In this document: positions 1 through 8,290 of the stretch, one piece after another
How positions within the stretch are numbered: position 1 is the first letter of the stretch
How the letters are laid out: each line of letters opens with the position of its first letter
DNA from: JAJFKB01 sp965230515
Lineage (GTDB): Bacteria; Pseudomonadota; Gammaproteobacteria; Pseudomonadales; IMCC2047
Length of the DNA: 64,000 nt
Direction: 5' to 3'
NCBI GenBank assembly: GCA_965230515.1
Contig: OZ246007.1
Location: 1,364,001-1,428,000, forward strand
Translations under genes and position numbers: made by a program
The notes under the pieces: generated by a model
What the model was told of the DNA's origin: nothing
The model's input: only the letters and a program-made list of their open reading frames with translations
Database searches by the model: none

Positions 1-553
1 AACTCAGATTCTGCTCACTCCCTTCCGGATAGAGACATTGGTAGCACGGGCTGTCAGCCTGATTGGGGTCAAATACCGTCAACTGCCCCTCCAATCGAAT
101 TGCCGCACCCGAAACCAACGGCTTTTTGTGAAAAAATGCGGCTTCATTGATGGCGTAGCGAATTGGAAAATTATCCGTGCAATCGATCACCAGGTCACAT
201 TCTCTAACCACATCCTTTAGCTTTTGAGCATCCAGCTTATCAGCGATTTCCGTTACCTGAATGTGCGGATTAATGGCTTTCAATGACGCTGCGGCTGACT
301 GAACCTTGGGATCTCCAATATCCTGATATGTATGTGCAATCTGGCGCTGCAGGTTAGTGAGATCCACTTCATCATAGTCCACCAGGGTCAGGTGGCCCAC
401 GCCTGCCGCTGCGAGATACATGGCCACCGGGCAGCCAAGGCCTCCCAGCCCGATAATCAGTACTTTGGCATCAAGCAGTTTCTGTTGCCCCTCAATATCG
501 ACCTCGGGCAGCATAATCTGTCTACTGTATTGCAGTAATTGCTCATCATTCAT
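1..553 (-). CDS. moeB: Molybdopterin-synthase adenylyltransferase MoeB (partial, C-terminus off window)
   Basis: E1-like adenylyltransferase that activates the C-terminal glycine of the small molybdopterin-synthase subunit with ATP. 184 residues are visible from an ATG at 553; the frame is open to the left edge, so the C-terminus is missing. Visible: nucleotide-binding GLGGLG at residues 35-40, the NLQRQ segment (67-71), the DCTDN motif with the Mg/ATP aspartate (D127), and the first half of the zinc-binding cysteine pairs (CYQC, 170-173). ThiF is very similar, but the position after prmC in a hemA-prfA-prmC run is the classic moeB place. The 143-bp gap to prmC suggests co-transcription. Confidence 0.9.
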   Translation of the reverse strand, partial: MNDEQLLQYSRQIMLPEVDIEGQQKLLDAKVLIIGLGGLGCPVAMYLAAAGVGHLTLVDYDEVDLTNLQRQIAHTYQDIGDPKVQSAAASLKAINPHIQVTEIADKLDAQKLKDVVRECDLVIDCTDNFPIRYAINEAAFFHKKPLVSGAAIRLEGQLTVFDPNQADSPCYQCLYPEGSEQNLS

Positions 554-696
554 TAACGCTTTTCCTGTCTGCTGATGGCTCTATTTTTTGCTGATGGCTC
601 TAACTAAAGCTAAAGCTTCTTTTTGCCCAATCAGGCGCAGGCACTTTTCAGGTTCTGGAATCTTATCACAGAGCAAAACCCTGCTCTGATCACAAC

Positions 697-1539
697 TCAC
701 CCGCCCAACCACTGACAAAGCGTAGCGCGGTCATTCCCGGCCAGATCCTTATGCAATAAAATGTTACCAAAGCCCTGCTCCGTCAGAATCGACGTCACAG
801 GTTCAGCCTGATCCCAGCCATGCTCAAACAAAAGATACCCCCCCCTTTTCAGATGGTTTTTTGCCTGTGCGGCAATCTGCCGAATATCTGACAATCCATT
901 TTCCTGTGCAACCAGTGCTGATTTGGGCTCAAAACGCACATCACCACAGGCAAGATGTGCATCATCACTGCGCACATAAGGGGGGTTACTGACTATCAGA
1001 TCAAAGTCATACACGGGCAAATTATCACACCAGTCACTGACCACACAAAGCACATTGTTCAAACCGAGATTATTCCGGTTTCGCTCGGCCAACTTGACGA
1101 TATCATTGCTTTTATCGACCGCCATCACTCGCCACGCAGCGCATTCGCTTGCAATAGCCAGCGCGACAGCACCGGTACCGGTGCCCAGATCAACCACTCT
1201 GCGCTCTGTGTCAGACGAAAACAAACTGACCGCAATTTCAACCAATAACTCAGTTTCCGGCCTGGGTATCAGCGTATCCTCACTGACCTCAAGATTGAGC
1301 GACCAAAACTCGCGTGTGCCCAGCAGATATGCGATTGGCACACCCTCCGCCCGTCTTCTGACTAGCTGATCAAAATTCTTTTGCTGCTCGCCGGATAACT
1401 CCCGCTCCGGCCAGGTATAGAGGTAGGTTTTGTCCTGCTTCAAGACCTTTGCCAGCAAAACCTCAACATCCAGTTTTGGTGTATCACTCTCTGCCACCAG
1501 ATCGCGGGAGCGAGCCAAAGCCTGCCTGATCGTTGTCAT
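697..1539 (-). CDS. prmC: Peptide chain release factor N5-glutamine methyltransferase PrmC
   Basis: SAM-dependent enzyme that methylates the glutamine of the GGQ motif in release factors RF1 and RF2. The 280-residue length is normal. It has an N-terminal helical domain, the IPRPETE motif (91-97), SAM-binding DLGTGTG (117-123) and the catalytic NPPY (185-188), which holds the substrate glutamine. The ATG directly follows the prfA stop codon, so enzyme and substrate are translationally linked, the usual arrangement. Confidence 0.97.
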   Translation of the reverse strand: MTTIRQALARSRDLVAESDTPKLDVEVLLAKVLKQDKTYLYTWPERELSGEQQKNFDQLVRRRAEGVPIAYLLGTREFWSLNLEVSEDTLIPRPETELLVEIAVSLFSSDTERRVVDLGTGTGAVALAIASECAAWRVMAVDKSNDIVKLAERNRNNLGLNNVLCVVSDWCDNLPVYDFDLIVSNPPYVRSDDAHLACGDVRFEPKSALVAQENGLSDIRQIAAQAKNHLKRGGYLLFEHGWDQAEPVTSILTEQGFGNILLHKDLAGNDRATLCQWLGG

Positions 1540-2628
1540 CTATTCCTCGGATGACAGTGCCGCCAACTGGTCGGCCTGATACTCATTGATCAGCGCCTGA
1601 ATCACCATATCCATATCCCCCTCCATCACTTCCGGTAGCTTATACAAAGTCAGGTTGATGCGATGATCAGTAATACGGCCTTGCGGATAGTTGTAGGTAC
1701 GAATGCGCTCGGAGCGGTCACCGGAACCGACCAGGCTGCGCCGCTCATCTGCCTGCTCGGACTGCTGCTGGGACTGCGCTGAGCTCAGCAGTTTGGCCTG
1801 TAACAGAGACATTGCCTTGGCGCGATTCTTATGTTGTGAACGTTCATCCTGACACTCCACGACAATGCCGCTGGGTATGTGTGTGATGCGGATCGCAGAA
1901 TCAGTCTTGTTGACGTGCTGACCTCCAGCCCCGGAGGCCCTAAAGGTATCAACTCTCAAATCGGCTTTGTTCACTTCAACTTCATCCACCGTATCCGCTT
2001 CCGGCAGAATCGCGACGGTACAGGCTGAGGTGTGAATGCGCCCCTGGGATTCGGTTTCCGGTACTCTTTGCACCCGGTGGGCTCCGGACTCGAACTTCAA
2101 ATTACCGTACACATCCTTACCCACAACACGCGTAATAATCTCTTTGTATCCGCCATGCTCACCGAGATTTTCGCTGACAATCTCAATTTTCCAACCACGA
2201 CGCTCCGCGTATCGGGAGTACATACGAAACAGATCACCCGCAAAAATAGCCGCTTCATCACCACCCGTCCCTGCTCTGATCTCCAGATAGGTGTTGTGGG
2301 TGTCATTCGGATCCTTGGGCAAAAGCAGTTTCTGCAGGTTTTCGGTTAACCCTTCCATTTTCTGCTTGGCTTCGCGCACTTCCTCTTCAGCCATTTCACG
2401 CATTTCTGCGTCACCATCCTTGAGCAACTCCTGTGCGCCCTCCATATCCTCCGATACTTGCAGGTACTGTTCAAAACACTGGACCACCGGCTCTATTTCA
2501 GAGTACTCCATCGAATGGCTGCGAAACTTGTCCTGGTTGGCAATGATTTCCGAGTCACCCAACAGGGCTGCCAACTCTTCATACCTGTCTTTCAGATGCT
2601 CCAGCTTGGATATAATTGATGCTTTCAT
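1540..2628 (-). CDS. prfA: Peptide chain release factor 1
   Basis: Terminates translation at UAA and UAG. 362 residues, standard length. The GGQ peptidyl-hydrolysis motif is at 235-237 inside RASGAGGQHVNK. The stop-codon-reading PxT motif appears as PET at 190-192 in RVPETESQGR, which marks RF1 rather than RF2. It lies 71 bp after hemA and abuts prmC, forming a hemA-prfA-prmC-moeB operon. Confidence 0.98.
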   Translation of the reverse strand: MKASIISKLEHLKDRYEELAALLGDSEIIANQDKFRSHSMEYSEIEPVVQCFEQYLQVSEDMEGAQELLKDGDAEMREMAEEEVREAKQKMEGLTENLQKLLLPKDPNDTHNTYLEIRAGTGGDEAAIFAGDLFRMYSRYAERRGWKIEIVSENLGEHGGYKEIITRVVGKDVYGNLKFESGAHRVQRVPETESQGRIHTSACTVAILPEADTVDEVEVNKADLRVDTFRASGAGGQHVNKTDSAIRITHIPSGIVVECQDERSQHKNRAKAMSLLQAKLLSSAQSQQQSEQADERRSLVGSGDRSERIRTYNYPQGRITDHRINLTLYKLPEVMEGDMDMVIQALINEYQADQLAALSSEE

Positions 2629-2699
2629 TCGCTTATCTAGTTCTCAAATAATCTTTAATCGTCATGGGAGATAGTTAACTCCCTGCATACCGCAGTGAA

Positions 2700-3974
2700 T
2701 TAACTGTTGCGGTCAATGTCCTGATTGGACAGTTCAAAAAGCTCTTTTGCCCAATCCATCACCTCACGGCGCCCCTCAGCTGAAGCCTGTTTCATTTGCA
2801 CACTGGGAGAATGTATCAGCTTGTTGGTTAATGCCTTGGCAAAATAGGCCATCACCTGCTCAGGGTCTTGTCCATTTCCCAACTGCCTGATCGCTCTCTC
2901 CAATTCTCCGTCTCTGATCTTCTCTGCTTTTTCCCGGTAGGCCTTTAAGGTCGCAACCGCATCGAGCGCACGCAGGCTACGGACCATATTTATCACACCC
3001 AGGTCTACCAGTTCCTGTGCCTCTTCGGCTGCGGTCTGCCTTGAGCGCAGATTCTCATCAATCACCTGCTCCAGATCATCCACTGAATAAAGATAAACAT
3101 CCGACAGGTTGCCAACTTCTGGTTCAATATCCCTGGGAACCGCAATATCCACCATATACATAGGCCGATGACGCCTTTTCTTTAACGCTCGCTCTACCGC
3201 CCCTTTGCCCAGGATAGGCAATTGGCTGGCTGTAGATGCGATCACAATATCGGCCCTCTCCAACTGCTCCGGAATATCCGAAAGCAACACGGCATGCGCA
3301 CCAAAGTTATCCGCCAGCTCCCTGGCACGCTCCAGTGTCCGGTTAGCCACCACCATTTTTTCAACGCCATTTTGCTGCAAATGGCGCGCGACCAGGTCAA
3401 TTGTCCTGCCCGCTCCCACCAGAAGCGCCTCGGTTCTGCTTAAATCGGCAAAAATTCGCTGCGCCAGACTGACGGCGGCATAGGCGACGGACACCGGGTT
3501 TTGCCCTATTGTGGTTTCCGTACGCACCTGTTTTGCGACCGCGAAGGTATCATGAAACAATCGCGTCAGATAGCGACCGACTGTATTGGCTTCATTGGCC
3601 ACCGCATACGCAGACTTTATCTGCCCAAGAATTTGCGGCTCTCCGAGCACCATTGAATCAAGTCCACTGGCAACACGCATAATATGTCGAATAGCTTCTT
3701 CGTCCCAATGGGCATAACTGCATTTTTCCAACTCATCGTGGGAAAGCCCATGATGCTCCCCCAACCATTCGAGAACTGCACGGCTTCCTGACAGTTCCGA
3801 TACACAATACAGTTCAGTTCTGTTGCAGGTTGACACGATCGCCACTTCATGGAGCTTCAGATCCGCGCAGACTTTTTGCAGAGCCACGGGCATATCCTCG
3901 GGAGCAAAAGCCACCTGCTCCCGCACCTCTACAGGTGCAGTCTTGTGATTAATACCCAGTGCCAACAAACCCAT
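2700..3974 (-). CDS. hemA: Glutamyl-tRNA reductase
   Basis: Reduces glutamyl-tRNA with NADPH to glutamate-1-semialdehyde, the first committed step of C5-pathway tetrapyrrole synthesis. I start it at the ATG at 3974 (424 residues), not at an upstream in-frame codon at 4001, because MGLLALGINHKTAP matches the family N-terminus and places the catalytic cysteine of STCNRTE at residue 50, its usual number. An NADPH-binding VGAGR segment and an AVPRDIEP segment follow. First gene of the leftward operon; divergent from the TRAP transporter genes across a 394-bp intergenic region. Confidence 0.97.
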   Translation of the reverse strand: MGLLALGINHKTAPVEVREQVAFAPEDMPVALQKVCADLKLHEVAIVSTCNRTELYCVSELSGSRAVLEWLGEHHGLSHDELEKCSYAHWDEEAIRHIMRVASGLDSMVLGEPQILGQIKSAYAVANEANTVGRYLTRLFHDTFAVAKQVRTETTIGQNPVSVAYAAVSLAQRIFADLSRTEALLVGAGRTIDLVARHLQQNGVEKMVVANRTLERARELADNFGAHAVLLSDIPEQLERADIVIASTASQLPILGKGAVERALKKRRHRPMYMVDIAVPRDIEPEVGNLSDVYLYSVDDLEQVIDENLRSRQTAAEEAQELVDLGVINMVRSLRALDAVATLKAYREKAEKIRDGELERAIRQLGNGQDPEQVMAYFAKALTNKLIHSPSVQMKQASAEGRREVMDWAKELFELSNQDIDRNS

Positions 3975-4368
3975 CGGTAGCGTCAATCGCCTCCAAACCA
4001 TTACGAAACGCGAATTATATAGAAAGGATACCGCCTGAGGCTATTGATACCGAGAGATTTAGCCGAATCAGGACTAAAAAGCCTTACAAAGTCCCGGTTC
4101 ATCTGTTGTGCGTTATCTTCTCGCGTGATTCAAACAACCGAAAAGGTCTATATCGAATCCAGGATAAAAATCACAATGCTAACTGCTTTTAGTCAGTCGT
4201 TAACCAGTCAACGCTAGTTCGGCGAGTTCCAAACAGAAGGCTGAAAGTGGAAATTATTAACCACAAGCTTTACTATCATCGACCACTCCTCATGGACAAT
4301 CACTCCTCATGGATAATCACTCTACCGAGGACTGGCCTGAGCCGGAGGATAAAATTATTTAAAATAAT
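3975..4368. promoter_or_regulatory. Divergent intergenic region hemA / TRAP operon with a 17-bp tandem repeat
   Basis: This 394-bp stretch separates the leftward hemA start from the rightward TatT-like gene and must hold both promoters. I see no convincing gene in it. It contains two head-to-tail 17-bp units at 4284-4300 and 4301-4317 (CACTCCTCATGGACAAT, then the same with one C-to-T change), and the first bases of a third copy at 4318. No clear -35/-10 pair could be assigned by eye. Confidence 0.4.
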
Positions 4369-5268
4369 GTGATCAGTTTGAGTATTTTATATAAAGCAAC
4401 ATATTACAAACAGTTACGGTGCTGCCTGGCCCTGCTGGCCACCCTGTTTATTCTGCCAGGCACTGGATGTTCAACACTGGCCGGCTCGGCTACGCAAAGT
4501 CTCGCGTCCAGTCTGTCCCAGGCTATCCTAAACAGCGATGATATTGATACCGTAGAGCAGGGATTACCCGCCTACCTGCTGCTTTTGGACGGACTCATTG
4601 AAAACGATAGCAACAGCACTTCACTGTTGGTCGCCGCAGCGAAGTTGAATAGTGCTTACGCCGGGGTATTCCCACAGAATGAGACACAGGCAAAAAAACT
4701 ATCAGGCAAAGCACTCGCCTATGCGAGATCGGCAGTCTGCACTATTAATAAAACCGCCTGCGCACTGCATGAGCAACCCTTCGGCGAATTTCAGAATGTT
4801 ATTCAGCAATTTCAAACTTCGGAAGTAGAAGTGCTATACACGCTTGGATCAACCTGGGCTACCTGGATCGAGGTTAACAAGAGCGACTGGAACGCGATCG
4901 CCGATATCGGTCATGTTCAAACTATTATGGAGCAGGTTGTCGCATTAGACGAACAACACGAGGCAGGTTCGGCACATATCTATCTGGGTGTGCTGGCAAC
5001 ACTGTTGCCGCCCGCGTTGGGTGGCAAACCTGAAGTAGGGAAAAAGCACTTTCAGCGCGCCGTTGATCTTTCCGATAATAAAAACCTGATGGCAAAAGTG
5101 ACTTTCGCAAAAAACTACGCCCGCCTGGTGTTTGAGCGAGAGCTGCATGATCAGTTACTACAGGAAGTGATTAAAGCTGATGCGAATGTACCAGGCTTTA
5201 CACTGATCAACACACTCGCGCAAAAACAGGCAAGGGAACTATTACATGACGGAGATGACTACTTTTAA
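4369..5268 (+). CDS. TRAP-transporter T-component (TatT-like) TPR lipoprotein
   Basis: Periplasmic lipoprotein built of TPR-like helices, known from Treponema as TatT, the partner of a TRAP substrate-binding protein. 299 residues from a GTG at 4369 (the overlapping ATG at 4367 is out of frame). The N-terminus is a hydrophobic signal ending in a lipobox-like GTGC (Cys about residue 34), followed by a Ser/Ala-rich stretch and helical repeats. A GGAGG lies about 20 bp upstream, unusually far, so the start may be internal. It is followed by three TRAP genes in the same direction, supporting the T-component call. Confidence 0.8.
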   Translation: MISLSILYKATYYKQLRCCLALLATLFILPGTGCSTLAGSATQSLASSLSQAILNSDDIDTVEQGLPAYLLLLDGLIENDSNSTSLLVAAAKLNSAYAGVFPQNETQAKKLSGKALAYARSAVCTINKTACALHEQPFGEFQNVIQQFQTSEVEVLYTLGSTWATWIEVNKSDWNAIADIGHVQTIMEQVVALDEQHEAGSAHIYLGVLATLLPPALGGKPEVGKKHFQRAVDLSDNKNLMAKVTFAKNYARLVFERELHDQLLQEVIKADANVPGFTLINTLAQKQARELLHDGDDYF

Positions 5269-5362
5269 TGGTCACCTCATCACACTGATGCCCTTTAATA
5301 CCGCAGTTTCATGTAATAAAGTGCAATTTGATTACAAACCCTTTTAGCTCAAAGGAGTATTC

Positions 5363-6361
5363 GTGAAATTTTTACAGCTTGCCGCGCTGCTTTTAGCACT
5401 TTTTGCGTCAGCAGCACAGGCCATGGTCTTTAAAATCGCAACCCTGGCACCAGACGGATCTGACTGGATGGTCCGCATGAAAGAAGGGGCCCAGGAGATC
5501 GCCGAAAAAACCGATAATCGCGTAAAGTTCAAGTTTTACCCTGGCGGCGTGATGGGCGACGATAAGGCGGTACTTAGAAAAATCAAAATCGGACAACTGC
5601 ACGGTGCAGCCATGCCATCCGGAAGTCTGGCACCTTATTATCTGGACAGCCAGGTATACAGCCTACCGCTGAGATTCCAGTCGTTCGATGAAATTGACCA
5701 TGTCCGCTCAGAGATGGATCAAACTCTCATAGATGGCTTCAGGCAGAGTGGCTTCACCATTCTTGGTCTCAGTGAAGGTGGTCTGGCTTATGCGATGTCC
5801 AAATCACCCGTGGCCAAGGTTGCAGATCTTCAGGCACTGAAAGTCTGGGTGCCCGATAGCGACGCCATGGGTATCAGCGCTATGAATACCTATGGCATTG
5901 ATCCCATTCCACTGGGTATCGGTGATGTCCTGACGGGCCTGCAAACTGGACTGATTAACACCATAGCATCCTCCCCCATTGCAGCTATTGCACTGCAATG
6001 GCACAACCAGGTTGATTATTTAACCGATATGCCACTGCTTTATGTATATGCTGTATTTGCACTGAACAACAGATCATTTAACAAACTCTCTGAATCTGAC
6101 CAGAAGATAGTCCGCGCGGTAATGAGTAACACCTTTAAAGGTATAGACCGGCAAAATAGAAAAGATAATGTTGCGGCCTATGAAGCGCTTAAAAAACGTG
6201 GCATCACGATGGTCACCCCCGATCCAGAACACCGGGACGAATGGTACGAAAAGGCTGAGCGCTCAGTACAAAGGATGGTTGAAGATGACATTATTTCAAA
6301 ACCCATCCTTGACCAGCTTAACCAGCTACTGAAAACCTATAGACTTGAAAGTAAGCCGTGA
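5363..6361 (+). CDS. TRAP transporter substrate-binding protein, DctP family (TatP-like)
   Basis: Periplasmic solute receptor that delivers a ligand, usually an organic acid, to the DctQM permease. 332 residues. GTG start at 5363 with AAAGGAG at 5351-5357. A signal peptide ends near AAQA (residue 20). The DctP hallmark FKIATLAPDGSDWM follows, then FYPGGVMGDDKAVL. Its stop overlaps the GTG of the small permease gene. The preceding TatT-like gene suggests a TatP-type receptor; the ligand cannot be told from sequence. Confidence 0.93.
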   Translation: MKFLQLAALLLALFASAAQAMVFKIATLAPDGSDWMVRMKEGAQEIAEKTDNRVKFKFYPGGVMGDDKAVLRKIKIGQLHGAAMPSGSLAPYYLDSQVYSLPLRFQSFDEIDHVRSEMDQTLIDGFRQSGFTILGLSEGGLAYAMSKSPVAKVADLQALKVWVPDSDAMGISAMNTYGIDPIPLGIGDVLTGLQTGLINTIASSPIAAIALQWHNQVDYLTDMPLLYVYAVFALNNRSFNKLSESDQKIVRAVMSNTFKGIDRQNRKDNVAAYEALKKRGITMVTPDPEHRDEWYEKAERSVQRMVEDDIISKPILDQLNQLLKTYRLESKP

Positions 6362-6894
6362 AACCACCCTTATTCATCGAAATGCTGCAGACCTTAATCA
6401 GAAGAGTTGAAACAGCAATCATGGTCACTCTGTTGTTAGCCATGATACTGCTGGCAATTTACCAGATAGTGCTGCGTAACTTCTACGATAGCGGCCTGAT
6501 CTGGGGCGAATCTTTGTTACGCGTCATGGTACTTTGGGTCGGGCTGCTGGGTGCGATGGTTGCCAGCCGCAACGGAGATCATATCAATATCAATCTGATT
6601 ACCCGCCACGTTAGCCCCCATGCCCAGTCTGTTATCAATACAATCACGGCACTCTTTACCGCAATAATCTGTGGTTTGCTCAGCTACCACAGTTTCCGTT
6701 TCGTGCAGATTGAATTCCAGGACGGTTTAATAGCCTTTGCCGGCATTCCCACCTGGGCCTGCGAGCTTATAATGCCCGTAGCCTTTGCCGTCATCAGCCT
6801 ACGCTATCTGACATTGGCTGCTCTTGCCATGAAAAACAGTACCCCTGGCAATCAACACAGTGTTACCGACCATCATAGGGATCACCACCAATGA
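6358..6894 (+). CDS. TRAP transporter small permease (DctQ family)
   Basis: Four-helix inner-membrane subunit of a tripartite ATP-independent periplasmic transporter. 178 residues from a GTG at 6358 that overlaps the receptor gene's TGA by four bases; its own stop overlaps the next ATG. Hydrophobic segments lie near residues 20-40, 55-75, 92-112 and 130-155. The DctQ pattern WGESLLRVMVLWVGLLGA is clear. Ends in a His-rich tail (HHRDHHQ). Confidence 0.93.
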   Translation: MKPPLFIEMLQTLIRRVETAIMVTLLLAMILLAIYQIVLRNFYDSGLIWGESLLRVMVLWVGLLGAMVASRNGDHININLITRHVSPHAQSVINTITALFTAIICGLLSYHSFRFVQIEFQDGLIAFAGIPTWACELIMPVAFAVISLRYLTLAALAMKNSTPGNQHSVTDHHRDHHQ

Positions 6895-8177
6895 CCCTGG
6901 CGTTGCTGTCAGCTTTACTGGTTATATTAGCGCTACTGGGAACACCTCTGTTTGCGATTATCGTGGCCGCTGCCATGCTCGGCTTTGCGTCCTCGGATAT
7001 CGACCTGATGGTCATTGCCATAGAGCTATACCGAATCGTTGATACACCACTGTTGCTCGCACTCCCGCTATTTACCTTTGCCGGTTACCTGCTTGCAGAA
7101 AGCAACACCTCGCACCGCCTGGTTCGCGCCACTCAAGCATTGATTGGCTGGCTGCCGGGTGGTTTAGCCGTTGTCGCCTACTGCACCTGCGCTTTTTTTA
7201 CCGCGTTCACTGGCGCATCCGGCATTACCATCGTCGCGATCGGCGCACTATTGCTGCCCGCACTCAAAGAAGCCGGTTATCGGGATAAATTCAGCCTGGG
7301 CCTGGTCACAACTTCGGGAAGCCTGGGCTTACTGCTCGCTCCTTCACTACCACTAATTCTTTACGGGATCATCGTACAACAGATGAATCTGGGGCAAGCG
7401 GTTGAGATTCAAGACCTGTTTATCGCCGGAATCTTTCCAGCGCTGCTGATGATTTTGATGTTGTCAGGCTGGACTTTGTGGCACAACCGTAAACATCCTA
7501 TCCCATTACAGTCTTTTAACCGAAAAGAAGCCTGGCAAGCTATCCGCGAAGCCAAATGGGAAATTCCGCTACCATTTGTTGTACTCGGCGGCATCTACAC
7601 CGGTCTTTTTGCTATTTCAGAGGCCGCCGCGGTTACGGCAATCTATCTGTTAATTGTCGAGGTAATTATCTACCGGGAGATTTCCCTTTCAAAACTCCCG
7701 ATCGTGATGCGAGACGCCATGATTATGGTTGGCGGTATTCTCCTGATTCTCGGCGTATCACTGGCTTTCACTAATTTCCTGATCGATGCCGAAATACCCA
7801 TGGTACTGTTTGAACTGATTCAGCAAGTAGTCACCGACAAATACAGCTTTTTGATATTGCTGAACATTATTCTTCTGCTATTGGGCGCCATTCTGGACAT
7901 TTTTTCTGCACTGGTGATCATGGTTCCTCTGATTGTACCGGTGGCCGTTCAGTTTGGTATTCATCCCGTGCATCTGGGCATCGTTTTTCTTGCCAACATG
8001 CAAATAGGTTATTTTACACCCCCGGTAGGAATGAATCTGTTTATCGCCAGCTACCGTTTCAAAAAGCCGATTACCGAACTCTACCGCGCTTGCTTACCCT
8101 TTATGTTGGTACTGCTGGTGGCGCTGATCATAATCACCTATTGGCCGACACTCAGTTTATGGCACCTCGGAAATTAA
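6891..8177 (+). CDS. TRAP transporter large permease (DctM family)
   Basis: Ion-coupled transport subunit with about 12 membrane helices, 428 residues. Family features include LALPLFTFAGYLLAES, GASGITIVAIGALLLPAL, and near the end GYFTPPVGMNLFIAS. Overlaps the small-permease gene by ATGA and completes the T-P-Q-M operon. 113 bp separate it from the next gene; no rho-independent terminator is evident there. Confidence 0.95.
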   Translation: MTLALLSALLVILALLGTPLFAIIVAAAMLGFASSDIDLMVIAIELYRIVDTPLLLALPLFTFAGYLLAESNTSHRLVRATQALIGWLPGGLAVVAYCTCAFFTAFTGASGITIVAIGALLLPALKEAGYRDKFSLGLVTTSGSLGLLLAPSLPLILYGIIVQQMNLGQAVEIQDLFIAGIFPALLMILMLSGWTLWHNRKHPIPLQSFNRKEAWQAIREAKWEIPLPFVVLGGIYTGLFAISEAAAVTAIYLLIVEVIIYREISLSKLPIVMRDAMIMVGGILLILGVSLAFTNFLIDAEIPMVLFELIQQVVTDKYSFLILLNIILLLLGAILDIFSALVIMVPLIVPVAVQFGIHPVHLGIVFLANMQIGYFTPPVGMNLFIASYRFKKPITELYRACLPFMLVLLVALIIITYWPTLSLWHLGN

Positions 8178-8290
8178 ATCTCCCTGCAATGGTCCAAGCT
8201 CTAGTAGATAAGAATTACCCACACGCTCAATAGGAAGAACTTTTTCGATATCCGATTTGTAGCGCTGTTTTTAAGCCTTATAATAGGTAT

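Noticed and set aside
669..688. CAGAGCA/TGCTCTG hairpin after prmC as a terminator
   Set aside because: No T-run on the transcribed side, and moeB is likely co-transcribed.
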